Source: Burkholderiales bacterium
Lineage (GTDB): Bacteria > Pseudomonadota > Gammaproteobacteria > Burkholderiales > Casimicrobiaceae
DNA length: 7,485 bases
Direction of reading: 5' to 3'
NCBI GenBank assembly: GCA_031257235.1
Contig: JAIRPA010000144.1
Coordinates: 1 to 7,485 of the forward strand
Below the pieces are notes generated by a model. It did not search any database and had not been told where the DNA came from. It saw only the letters and a list, made by a program, of their open reading frames with translations. The translations under genes were made by a program, and so were the position numbers. Position 1 is the first letter of the stretch. The number at the start of each line of letters is the position of its first letter. Positions 1 through 6,566 of the stretch are shown in pieces.

Positions 1-1159
1 CGCGATGTTGTATTGCCGCCGTATAAGCCGCAAAAACTTTAAAGATATCTTGACCGCCACGATTCAACTGCCAAATTTCATCGTCTGTCCAATCCGCCAC
101 CAAGGCTCTTAATTCAGGCGTATTGAAAAAATGTTCACGCACATACGCCCCGTTTTTGGCTTTATAGGTTTGATATTCGCCGTCGCAAATTTCCATCATC
201 CGTTTTTTGAGAATCCCTTTTTTATCCCGATTAAAAAGCGTATCCCAGCGCGTCCCCCAAATCACTTTAATCACATTCCAGCCCGCACCGCGAAACTGCG
301 CTTCTAATTCTTGGATGATTTTTCCGTTGCCGCGAACGGGACCGTCCAAGCGTTGCAAATTACAGTTCACAACGAAAATGAGGTTATCCAACTTTTCGCG
401 TGCCGCCATTCCGATCGCGCCTAAAGTTTCGACTTCGTCGGTTTCGCCGTCGCCCAAAAACGCCCAGACTTTACGGTTTGCCGCGTCTTTTCCGTCGATC
501 AAGCCGCGCGCCACCAGATACTTCATGAACCGCGCCTGATAAATCGCCTGAATGGGTCCCAACCCCATGGAGACAGTCGGAAACTGCCAAAAGTCCGGCA
601 TCAACCAAGGATGAGGATACGAGGATATGCCTTTGCCGGCAGTCTCTTGTCTAAAATTATCCAGCTGCTCTTCGGAAAGTCTTCCCAAAAGAAACGCCCG
701 CGCGTAAATGCCCGGAATAGAATGCCCCTGAAAATAGATGAGGTCTCCCTCTGAAGCTTCAGACGGGGCTTTCCAAAAATGCGTGAAACCGACATCGTAT
801 AAAGTTGCCGCTGACGCAAACGACGCAATGTGTCCGCCGACGTTGGTTTGACGATTCGCCCGCACGACCATCGCCATCGCGTTCCAACGCATGAAAGCGT
901 GAATCCGCAATTCCATATCCGGGTCTCCGGGATAATGCGGCTGCGCGTCGGAGGGAATCGTGTTGATGTATTCGGTGTTGGCACTGTAGGGCGTCTCAGC
1001 GCCGCGTTCGCGCGCTTCGGCGATCACGGCTTCAATCAGGTGATGTGCGCGTTGCCCTCCTTCTTTTTCAATGGCGGACGCGATGGCGTCAACCCATTCA
1101 CGGGTTTCCGTCGGGTCGCTGTCAACATAAGGGGCATTTTGATTTGCCGGTGTTATCAT
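1..1159 (-). CDS. aceE: Pyruvate dehydrogenase E1 component, homodimeric type (3' part outside window)
   Basis: This is the thiamine-diphosphate-dependent E1 subunit of the pyruvate dehydrogenase complex, which decarboxylates pyruvate and acetylates the lipoyl groups of E2 in the cytoplasm. Only the first 386 residues are present, of roughly 890 usual for the family; the frame is open to the left edge. The translation is collinear with E. coli AceE as I recall it. Visible landmarks are DPTETREW near residue 15, GGHIASF with H110, YFQGH with H146, YPHPWLMP near 181, and FWQFPTVSMGLGP near 190. The ThDP/Mg2+ motif runs from GDGE at 236-239 to NCN at 265-267. The ATG at 1159 is preceded by AAAGGA at suitable spacing on the minus strand. 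E2 and E3 genes would be expected further left. No frameshift is seen. The assignment is secure. Confidence 0.96.
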   Translation of the reverse strand, partial: MITPANQNAPYVDSDPTETREWVDAIASAIEKEGGQRAHHLIEAVIAEARERGAETPYSANTEYINTIPSDAQPHYPGDPDMELRIHAFMRWNAMAMVVRANRQTNVGGHIASFASAATLYDVGFTHFWKAPSEASEGDLIYFQGHSIPGIYARAFLLGRLSEEQLDNFRQETAGKGISSYPHPWLMPDFWQFPTVSMGLGPIQAIYQARFMKYLVARGLIDGKDAANRKVWAFLGDGETDEVETLGAIGMAAREKLDNLIFVVNCNLQRLDGPVRGNGKIIQELEAQFRGAGWNVIKVIWGTRWDTLFNRDKKGILKKRMMEICDGEYQTYKAKNGAYVREHFFNTPELRALVADWTDDEIWQLNRGGQDIFKVFAAYTAAIQHR

Positions 1160-1331
1160 GGTTTTTCCTTTGGGATGATTTGACAAAAAGTGTCATTGCG
1201 TAAAAGTTTCATTGAGGGCGGCTACCATCGTTTCAAAAAGAAACAACGGCAAAAAAAGCGACGAATCATCGTCCACCCCCCAAAAGCCGGCAGTGACACC
1301 CATTGAACGGATTGTGTAAAAGTCTTTCTTT

Positions 1332-1362
1332 ATCATAAACAATGTGGTCGCTATTATCGCAA
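1332..1362 (-). promoter_or_regulatory. Candidate promoter for aceE
   Basis: On the minus strand TATGAT (1337-1332) matches the -10 consensus at five of six positions, and TTGCGA (1362-1357) could be the -35 box. The spacer is 19 nt, longer than ideal. An overlapping alternative is TTGTTT, 17 nt, then TTACAC slightly downstream. Either would give a leader of about 160 nt before aceE. No PdhR-like operator was recognised. Confidence 0.3.
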
Positions 1363-1428
1363 ATCCCAAGCACGGCGGCACAGAATCATTTTTTGGGGTG
1401 TCGCCACAAGTTGTTGCGATCTGTTAAA

Positions 1429-1440
1429 CTTTGCGCAAAG
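1429..1440. promoter_or_regulatory. 12-bp perfect palindrome, possible operator
   Basis: CTTTGCGCAAAG is a perfect palindrome 55 bp ahead of the DUF4870 start codon, within the divergent intergenic region. Its size and place would suit a dimeric repressor or activator site. No regulator is identified and a chance origin is possible. Confidence 0.25.
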
Positions 1441-1495
1441 CCCGTCGGCTTTTCATCACAATAATTTCTACCCGACCACAAAGGAATCATTCATC

Positions 1496-1885
1496 ATGAC
1501 AGAAGAAGTGATTAATGCGGAAATTGTCAATACTCCCGAACCCATCGGCAACGACGACAAAAATTTAGCGATGCTCGCGCATCTTTTGAGTATCGTCACG
1601 AGTTTTGTCGGCGCTTTGGTCATTTGGCTCATTCACAAAGAACGCACGGATAAATCCTACGTGAACGCGCAGGCGAAAGAAGCGCTTAACTTCCAAATTT
1701 TGGTGATGATTGCATGGATCATCGCGCTTTCTTTCAACGTCTTCCCGCTCATCGGTTCGCTTATCTTTATGATCTTCGGATTTATTATTTTCTGGGCAAA
1801 TCTTATTTTTTGCATCGTTGCCGCGATTTCGGCTTCCCAAGGGAAACCCTTTCGTTACCCTTTAAGCCCACACCTGATTAAGTAA
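1496..1885 (+). CDS. DUF4870 (Tic20-like) small integral membrane protein
   Basis: A 129-residue protein of unknown function, probably in the inner membrane. A short acidic N-terminus (1-22) is followed by three hydrophobic segments at about 24-46, 66-84 and 86-110. The loop after the first segment carries VNAQAKEALNFQ (56-67), and the C-terminus has GKPFRYPLSPHLIK. The Lys-Glu-Ala-Leu-Asn-Phe-Gln block and a Tyr-Pro-Leu near the end are typical of the DUF4870 family as I know it. The ATG at 1496 follows AAGGA at 1481-1485. The gene stands alone: aceE diverges and the next plus-strand gene starts 172 bp on. Its biological role is unknown; a membrane transport or integrity role would be a guess. 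Confidence 0.85.
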   Translation: MTEEVINAEIVNTPEPIGNDDKNLAMLAHLLSIVTSFVGALVIWLIHKERTDKSYVNAQAKEALNFQILVMIAWIIALSFNVFPLIGSLIFMIFGFIIFWANLIFCIVAAISASQGKPFRYPLSPHLIK

Positions 1886-1935
1886 GGGCAAGCCGCCCCA
1901 CGAAATTCCCGCGGATGAATCTTGTGGATGACGCG

Positions 1936-1953
1936 ACAAACGAAAATGTTTGT
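1936..1953 (+). terminator. Weak hairpin downstream of the DUF4870 gene
   Basis: ACAAAC (1936-1941) and GTTTGT (1948-1953) form a 6-bp stem with a GAAAAT loop, followed by TTGATCTCT. It lies about 50 bp after the stop codon. The stem is AT-rich and the T-run is poor, so termination would be inefficient. A similar stem follows the next plus-strand gene (2818-2836). Confidence 0.3.
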
Positions 1954-1974
1954 TTGATCTCTAAAAACCGCCGA

Positions 1975-2018
1975 ATTTCCCACGACGCCATCGCACAGCC
2001 TAGGCAATCTTGGGAAAT
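1975..2018 (+). repeat. Inverted repeat with inner palindrome upstream of the MoeB-type gene
   Basis: ATTTCCCA (1975-1982) and TGGGAAAT (2011-2018) are perfect inverted arms enclosing 28 nt. Inside the loop, GCCTAGGC (1998-2005) is itself an 8-bp palindrome. The right arm ends 39 bp before the MoeB-type start codon. It could be an operator pair, an mRNA leader structure, or chance. Confidence 0.35.
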
Positions 2019-2057
2019 CGTCGCCGGTAAAAAAACGGAATTTTCTCGATAAATTTT

Positions 2058-2804
2058 ATGAACGACGAACAATTACTCAGATACAGCCGACACATCGCCT
2101 TGCCGGAACTCGGCATCGAAGCCCAAGAACAATTTTCCAAAGCCAACGCCGTCATTGTGGGGGTGGGAGGCTTGGGTTCGCAAGTGGCGCAATTTTTAGC
2201 CGGTGCCGGCGTGGGAACGCTCACGCTGATTGACAGCGACACGGTCGACATCACCAACTTACAACGTCAAACGCTTTACACCACGGCCGACATCGGCTTG
2301 AAAAAAGTGGAAAGCGCGTGTCTGCATCTTCTCACGCAAAACCCTGAGATCATGATCCGAACGCACGACGACCGCGCGGATTTTCAAAAACTTGTCGACA
2401 TTTTTTCGGGCGCGTCGATTGTGATCGACTGCACCGATAATTTTAAGACGCGGCACGCTATCAATCGCGCCGCGGTTGCCGCCAAAATTCCGCACGTTTC
2501 GGGCGCGGCCATTCGTTTCGACGGTCAGATTACCCTCTTTGATCACCGCGATTCAAACGCGCCCTGTTATCACTGCATCTTTGGTGAAGAGGAAAGTCTG
2601 GAAGAGGCGCGGTGCGCAACCTTGGGCGTATTCGCGCCTTTGGTCGGTATTGTCGGCAGTATCCAAGCCGCCGAAGCCTTAAAAGTGTTGGCGCAAACGG
2701 GCAAAACCCTCTCCGGGCAAATGCTGATGATCAACGCGATGACCATGGAAGCCCATGCCGTCAAACTTCACAAAAATCCGCTGTGCGCGGTGTGCGGCAT
2801 TTAA
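2058..2804 (+). CDS. moeB: MoeB/ThiF/HesA-family sulfur-carrier adenylyltransferase
   Basis: An E1-like ATP-dependent enzyme of 248 residues that adenylates the C-terminal Gly of a small sulfur-carrier protein such as MoaD or ThiS, in the cytoplasm. The nucleotide loop GVGGLG is at 35-40, followed by IDSDTVDITNLQRQ (58-71, with the conserved N and R), DCTDN at 124-128 and VSGAAIRFDGQ at 147-157. Zinc ligands are CYHC (C170, C173) and CAVC (C243, C246). C186 in the ARCATLGV segment aligns with the family's conserved cysteine. The wording and 248-residue length fit E. coli MoeB slightly better than ThiF, and no rhodanese domain is attached. No MoaD, MoaE or thiamine gene is nearby, so the partner is undetermined. 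The start lacks a good Shine-Dalgarno sequence. A stop at 2028-2030 excludes an earlier ATG, GTG or TTG start. Confidence 0.85.
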   Translation: MNDEQLLRYSRHIALPELGIEAQEQFSKANAVIVGVGGLGSQVAQFLAGAGVGTLTLIDSDTVDITNLQRQTLYTTADIGLKKVESACLHLLTQNPEIMIRTHDDRADFQKLVDIFSGASIVIDCTDNFKTRHAINRAAVAAKIPHVSGAAIRFDGQITLFDHRDSNAPCYHCIFGEEESLEEARCATLGVFAPLVGIVGSIQAAEALKVLAQTGKTLSGQMLMINAMTMEAHAVKLHKNPLCAVCGI

Positions 2805-2817
2805 AGATAAAGCCCCG

Positions 2818-2836
2818 GACAAACCCTTGGTTTGTT
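2818..2836 (+). terminator. Hairpin at the end of the MoeB-type gene
   Basis: ACAAACC (2819-2825) and GGTTTGT (2829-2835) make a 7-bp stem around a 3-nt loop, 14 nt after the stop codon, extendable by a G-T pair. Only a few T residues follow. It may be a weak terminator in the 83-bp gap between the convergent moeB-type and pyrF genes. No strong bidirectional terminator is seen there. Confidence 0.35.
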
Positions 2837-2837
2837 T

Positions 2838-2861
2838 CAGGGATCAAAAGATCAGGGATCA
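2838..2861. repeat. Short direct repeat CAGGGATCA x2
   Basis: CAGGGATCA occurs at 2838-2846 and 2853-2861, 15 bp apart, in the gap between the convergent genes. A third copy (3811-3819) lies inside pyrE. The intervening sequence also gives GATC-AAAA-GATC. No function is known to me. Confidence 0.4.
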
Positions 2862-2887
2862 TGTCGCGGGACGGACAAGTCCGCCAC

Positions 2888-3700
2888 CTACCGATACCGA
2901 TTGATCGCGTCCCGCAGTGCCGCCGCTTCTTGTTGCGGATGATCGGCAAAAATAATCGAACGGCTGGCGTTAATCATGAGCCCTTTTTTATCAAGCGTGA
3001 GCCCGTTCTCACACACCGCCGCCAAATCGCCGCCTTGCGCGCCGACGCCCGGCACCAGAATCGGCATGTCGCCGACTTCTCCGCGAACATCACGCAAAAC
3101 TTGCGGTACGGTGGCGCCCACCACCAACCAACAATTGTTTTGACCATTCCAATCTTGCGCGACATTACGCGCCACTTTGCGCCACATCGGCAAACGCTCA
3201 TGGTTGTCTTCAACCATCAAATCTTGAAATTCTCCGCTACCGGCGTTTGAGGTGTGACACAAAATAATTGCCGCTTTATCGCTTCTTTTCAAAAACGGGC
3301 GCAAAGCCTCGCCCCCCAACCAAGGGTGCAAGGTGACGGCGTCGGCGTGAAGGGCGTCGTAAAAAGCGGTGGCGTATTGATCGCTCGTATTGCCAATGTC
3401 CGCGCGTTTGGCGTCGATGATCGTGACCACGTCAGGGGCAAGCTGCCTTAAATACTCCATCGTGCGGCGCATAGCCTCCCAACCTTCGGCGCCCCGCGAT
3501 TCATAAAACGCGCTGTTGATTTTGTACGCGCAGGCAAAATCCAACGTTTGATCGATGATCGCGCGATTAAACGCAAACTGCGGCATTTCGTCGTCCATCC
3601 ATGCGCGAGAAAGGCGGGCATAATCGCTGTCTAACCCCACGCAAACCAGTGAATGCGTTTTTTCGATACGCGCGTTTAATTTATCGGTAATGTTCTTCAT
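2888..3700 (-). CDS. pyrF: Orotidine 5'-phosphate decarboxylase, type 2
   Basis: Catalyses the last step of UMP synthesis, OMP to UMP plus CO2, as a cytoplasmic TIM barrel. The 270-residue protein has LVCVGLD at 18-24, a Lys in CAYK at 57-60, and the catalytic DAKRAD at 96-101 (D96, K98, D101). It also has HTSNAG in the middle strand (149-154), the phosphate-binding PGVGAQGG at 217-224 and INASRSIIF at 243-251. The DAKR-type motif and length fit the type 2 (mycobacterial-type) subfamily rather than the shorter E. coli PyrF. The ATG at 3700 matches where the family begins. The frame runs upstream into pyrE, but that extension is unlike any PyrF. A clear Shine-Dalgarno is lacking. It is the last gene of the operon, 61 bp after pyrE and separated from it by a hairpin with a T-run. 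Confidence 0.93.
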   Translation of the reverse strand: MKNITDKLNARIEKTHSLVCVGLDSDYARLSRAWMDDEMPQFAFNRAIIDQTLDFACAYKINSAFYESRGAEGWEAMRRTMEYLRQLAPDVVTIIDAKRADIGNTSDQYATAFYDALHADAVTLHPWLGGEALRPFLKRSDKAAIILCHTSNAGSGEFQDLMVEDNHERLPMWRKVARNVAQDWNGQNNCWLVVGATVPQVLRDVRGEVGDMPILVPGVGAQGGDLAAVCENGLTLDKKGLMINASRSIIFADHPQQEAAALRDAINRYR

Positions 3701-3730
3701 AGACTTTTGAGTTGTCGTTGAAACCTTTGC

Positions 3731-3752
3731 AAAACCCCGCGATTTCGCAGGG
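3731..3752 (-). terminator. Hairpin with short T-run between pyrE and pyrF
   Basis: On the minus strand CCCTGCG (3752-3746) pairs with CGCGGGG (3741-3735), giving 7 bp with one T-G wobble, a 4-nt AAAT loop and TTTT directly after (3734-3731). It has the form of an intrinsic terminator with a short U-tract, so partial termination or an RNA-processing or stabilising role is plausible. It would lower pyrF relative to pyrE. Confidence 0.45.
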
Positions 3753-3761
3753 AATGCCGGT

Positions 3762-4433
3762 TTAGTTTTCCGTCCCTGCCGCGACCAAACCATGACGACG
3801 CGCCCAAGGCCAGGGATCATTCAACCAATCGGCAACCACTTCTTTTTGCCGGGCTGAAATGCGTCCGGTTTGAACGGCAATATCCAAAATAATATCGAAT
3901 GTTTGTAATGTGTGCGTTTTAACTTTCGCGTTCGCAAAAGCGTCGGCCGCCTCAACAAACTTATAACTTGTAATACTCATGCAGTCTTCGACAATCGCGC
4001 CGGACTCACGCAACGCCGCAACGCTGTCCAAACTCGAAAGCCCTGTGGAGATGTGATCTTCAATCAACAACACCCGTTTGCCGCGCACGTCGCCCCCTTC
4101 GACGCGGTTTTTGGTGCCGTGCGTCTTGGCTTGCTTGCGCACAAATATATTGGGAATGTTTAAGCGATACGCCAGCGCCGCGCTGTGCGGAATGCCGGCA
4201 GTTTCCACGCCGGCGATCACATCAAAACTTAATTTGCGCGCTTCAATATCGGAGCTTAATGCTTCAATCACGTCGTGCCATGCTTCGGGATGAAAAATTA
4301 AACAACGGTTGTCCACGTAAATCGGCGAAATCATTCCCGATTTAAAGCGTACCGGATTTTCAAGCAAAAACATGATCGCGTTGATGTTCAACAAATGTTC
4401 CGCGATGATTTTAGAGGCGATCGGAGAAGTCAT
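3762..4433 (-). CDS. pyrE: Orotate phosphoribosyltransferase
   Basis: Converts orotate plus PRPP to OMP in the cytoplasm, normally as a dimer with a mobile loop shared across subunits. The 223-residue sequence shows FKSGMISPIYVDNR at 30-43 (orotate and PRPP contacts) and VIAGVETAGIP at 72-82. The basic flexible loop VRKQAKTHGTKNRVEG spans 98-113, with K100, K103 and H105. The PRPP-binding signature VLLIEDHISTGLSS covers 121-134, including adjacent acidic residues E125 and D126. H127 and L132 replace commoner Val and Gly in that signature. The start at 4433 has AAGGA 8 nt upstream (4446-4442). It lies 56 bp after pyrD in an AT-rich gap without obvious structure. The C-terminal 25 residues are rich in Trp and Arg (DPWPWARRHG), an extension I do not recognise from E. 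coli PyrE. Confidence 0.93.
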   Translation of the reverse strand: MTSPIASKIIAEHLLNINAIMFLLENPVRFKSGMISPIYVDNRCLIFHPEAWHDVIEALSSDIEARKLSFDVIAGVETAGIPHSAALAYRLNIPNIFVRKQAKTHGTKNRVEGGDVRGKRVLLIEDHISTGLSSLDSVAALRESGAIVEDCMSITSYKFVEAADAFANAKVKTHTLQTFDIILDIAVQTGRISARQKEVVADWLNDPWPWARRHGLVAAGTEN

Positions 4434-4489
4434 AATAAAAATCCTTAAATGTAATCAATGAAATAAAGCTATCAATCAATAAAAAGCGA

Positions 4490-5536
4490 TTAGTGCGATT
4501 TGATCTCTTGTGCGAGTAACGGATTCCACATCGCGCCGGTCGCGCTCATCACGGCATCGGCGCCGTGATTGATGTACGCGTGATAATCTTCTTTTGCCAT
4601 CACGCCGCCGCCGCCCACGATAGTATAGTTTAACTTTAATTGATCGCGCCATGCGGCAAGCCGTTGGGTCATGATCAGCCCCGCCCAACGAATGTCCGCG
4701 CCGCAAATGCCGGCAAAATCGCGTCCGGGCAAAGGGCTTTTCCCGTGTGAATCGACAACATAGGCTTGTAGAGTATTGATCGCGCAAAACCCTTCGACGC
4801 GATCGCCCACGGCGCGAACCAACGATGCCAACAGCGCTTCGTCTTCAAAGTACGCAAGTTTTAACAACAACGGACGATCATTGACCGCTTTTTTAATGCC
4901 CGACACAATCGCGCTGACTTTATCGACATCAAAGCACAGTAAACCTTTTTTGCCTTCGTTCGGGCAGGACAAATTGGCTTCCAGCACCGGCGCGCCGGTT
5001 TCAACAACCATTTGCGCGGTTTTTATATAATCTTTAACCTGTGCCTCGCCCTCACCGCTTCCTTGAAAACTGCCAATTAAAATTTGCCCCGCACGCGCCG
5101 CATGAACGGCATTTTTCATGTCGGGTTGCCAGATTTCAGGCGACTGCGAAGGAACACCAAACGAATTGGTGATGGCGTTCGGACGGTGATGTTCGGGAAT
5201 CGACAAGGCTTCAACGGTTTGACCTGAAACCAATTGCCCCTTCACCTTGACTTCAATAATATTCGGAAACGGCAAACACTCACGCTTTGCCGAACGCACG
5301 GTTTTATACACGGCAAGATCGAAACCAAAGCGAAACGCCGCCTCACAAAAGCGCGCGTTCAATAAGGGTCCGGCAGGAATCCCGAAGGGTTCAAAAACCG
5401 GCAACCCCAGCAAACGTTTTAACGGTTTTTCCGTAGGTTGCGGTAAAACGCGATCCTCCGCGAAGAGCCCAAAAGGGCCTTCACGATAATTATCATCATA
5501 CGTTTTGGCGGGATTATAAAATGGCTGAACGGACAT
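4490..5536 (-). CDS. pyrD: Dihydroorotate dehydrogenase-like flavoprotein, class 1-like active site
   Basis: Expected to oxidise dihydroorotate to orotate using FMN. From the chosen start it has 348 residues. Visible elements are YKT with K78, NSFG at 124-127, and the active-site loop EANLSCPN (187-194) with C191 at the catalytic-base position. KLAY follows with K226, then INT at 253-255 with N254, the FMN-phosphate segment VGGGGVM at 307-313, and MSATGAMW at 330-337. Cys as the base is a class 1 trait; class 2 enzymes such as E. coli PyrD use Ser. No hydrophobic or amphipathic membrane anchor is seen. Instead there is a polar 45-residue N-terminal stretch (FYNPAKTYDDNYREGPFG). The ATG at 5536 is preferred because GAGGAA precedes it. 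The gene overlaps the amidohydrolase end by 23 nt, suggesting coupled translation. No pyrK-like partner is in the window, so the electron acceptor is unclear. Confidence 0.88.
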   Translation of the reverse strand: MSVQPFYNPAKTYDDNYREGPFGLFAEDRVLPQPTEKPLKRLLGLPVFEPFGIPAGPLLNARFCEAAFRFGFDLAVYKTVRSAKRECLPFPNIIEVKVKGQLVSGQTVEALSIPEHHRPNAITNSFGVPSQSPEIWQPDMKNAVHAARAGQILIGSFQGSGEGEAQVKDYIKTAQMVVETGAPVLEANLSCPNEGKKGLLCFDVDKVSAIVSGIKKAVNDRPLLLKLAYFEDEALLASLVRAVGDRVEGFCAINTLQAYVVDSHGKSPLPGRDFAGICGADIRWAGLIMTQRLAAWRDQLKLNYTIVGGGGVMAKEDYHAYINHGADAVMSATGAMWNPLLAQEIKSH

Positions 5537-6566
5537 AATGTTCCTCATTGGCGGCATCTTTGGTAGCGCCGGACTCTTGGGCAGGAATCAAGCCTAATGC
5601 CTGACGCCCATACGTTGTGGCAATTTTAACGATTTCATCAAAATCCATAAAGCGACAGCCGGCCGACAGTAAACTCAACTCGCGCCACAAATCACCTTCA
5701 CAAAACGGCACCATCGCATCGCAAATATTATCGGTGCCCAGAGCCACCGGCACACCGGCAGGCAACAACTCATCCACCGGCGTCAAAGAATTATGAGAAG
5801 GTGCGATAAATTCCGAACGCGGCGTGTCGATCCACGCCATCGGACAGGCAATCATCATCACACCGGATTCGCGCAGTTTTTCATAGAGTCTTTTACGATA
5901 TTGTTTGGAGTGCGCGGCAATCGAAATGCCGTGTATCGCGACGACACGATGCCGCATCCCGTGTTCAATGGTTTTGTCGCACAAAAGTTCCGTTTCGTAT
6001 TCCCGCGCGTGATTGAATTGATCTACATGAACATGCACCATTTTGTTCATGGATTTTGCCGTCCCCAGAACAATGTCTAAAGCCTCACTGCCCCGTCCAA
6101 AATCGCGTTCATCGCGCTTGGGCAACGCGCCGATGACATCCACCATTTGAGCCCCCAAATCAAACCAGTGTCGCGCTTCAGGATCAATCACGCCTTTGAG
6201 GGTTTGATTCGCAAACAGCACGGTGATTTGATCTTGATAATGCTCTCTTGCCTTCAACGCCGCCGTGATCGCGCGGTCGCCGGCGGCAGGGTCAATGTCC
6301 ACAAACGAACACATCGCGGATACGCCTTGTGCAATCATCAATTCGATGGTCTGACAAAAACGTCGATAGTAATCGTCCACCGTTGAATTGCGCTTCATTT
6401 GATCCACCGCGTCCCATTTGCGCTCCAGCGTTTGGGTTCGATAAATCGAAAGCGTATTGGCATCCAACGTAAACGCGCGATCCGCGTGCGCGTGTGCGTT
6501 GACAAAGCCTCCGTTTTTTACAATTTCGGGCATGATTAAAGTGCGTAATGTCTCCGGTGTATTCAT
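5514..6566 (-). CDS. Cytosine-deaminase-like amidohydrolase, first structural gene of the pyr operon
   Basis: A 350-residue metal-dependent hydrolase of the amidohydrolase superfamily, closest in layout to CodA. Metal ligands are visible: HAH at 25-27, H180 in VHVHVDQ, H212 in AIHGISIAAHS and D279 in LGTDNICDA. Segments such as EHGMRHRVVAIHG and GRQALGL also parallel CodA. The CodA catalytic Glu (HCDE) is replaced by Gln183 (HVDQ), so simple cytosine deamination is doubtful. The first metal histidine is at residue 25 rather than about 61 and the C-terminus ends soon after the barrel, so the flanking beta-sandwich of CodA appears to be absent. The start at 6566 has GGAGA 7 nt upstream. Its ATG overlaps the stop of the leader ORF and its end overlaps pyrD by 23 nt. 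Operon position suggests a pyrimidine role: a divergent dihydroorotase or a salvage hydrolase. The substrate is not established. Confidence 0.85.
   Translation of the reverse strand: MNTPETLRTLIMPEIVKNGGFVNAHAHADRAFTLDANTLSIYRTQTLERKWDAVDQMKRNSTVDDYYRRFCQTIELMIAQGVSAMCSFVDIDPAAGDRAITAALKAREHYQDQITVLFANQTLKGVIDPEARHWFDLGAQMVDVIGALPKRDERDFGRGSEALDIVLGTAKSMNKMVHVHVDQFNHAREYETELLCDKTIEHGMRHRVVAIHGISIAAHSKQYRKRLYEKLRESGVMMIACPMAWIDTPRSEFIAPSHNSLTPVDELLPAGVPVALGTDNICDAMVPFCEGDLWRELSLLSAGCRFMDFDEIVKIATTYGRQALGLIPAQESGATKDAANEEHYVRSAIL
5541..5546 (-). promoter_or_regulatory. Ribosome binding site that fixes the pyrD start
   Basis: GAGGAA on the minus strand lies 4 nt before the ATG at 5536. In-frame ATGs at 5557 and 5548 would place this purine run inside the coding region and add residues MPPMRNI, so the 5536 start is preferred. 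Confidence 0.65.

Larger units (their letters stand above)
1160..1495. other. Intergenic region between divergent aceE and the DUF4870 gene
   Basis: This 336-bp stretch separates two genes transcribed away from each other, so it should hold both promoters. The aceE side has a fair -10 candidate. On the plus side I see no convincing -35/-10 pair ahead of 1496, only a 12-bp palindrome at 1429-1440 and AT-rich sequence near 1460. A 62-codon minus-strand frame (1381-1193) has no ribosome binding site and looks like chance. No tRNA or obvious structured RNA was seen. Confidence 0.6.

Noticed and set aside
752..766. TTCAGACGG inside aceE, close to the Neisseria DNA uptake sequence
   Set aside because: It is a single incomplete copy within a coding region. 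No other copy was noticed in the window, so it does not support an uptake-sequence claim.
1193..1381. 62-codon minus-strand ORF between the aceE promoter candidate and aceE
   Set aside because: It has no ribosome binding site, no recognisable motif, and its composition looks random. A leader peptide is possible but unsupported.
3701..3820. N-terminal extension of PyrF by 40 residues
   Set aside because: The extension overlaps the pyrE coding region and resembles no PyrF. The family N-terminus aligns with the ATG at 3700.
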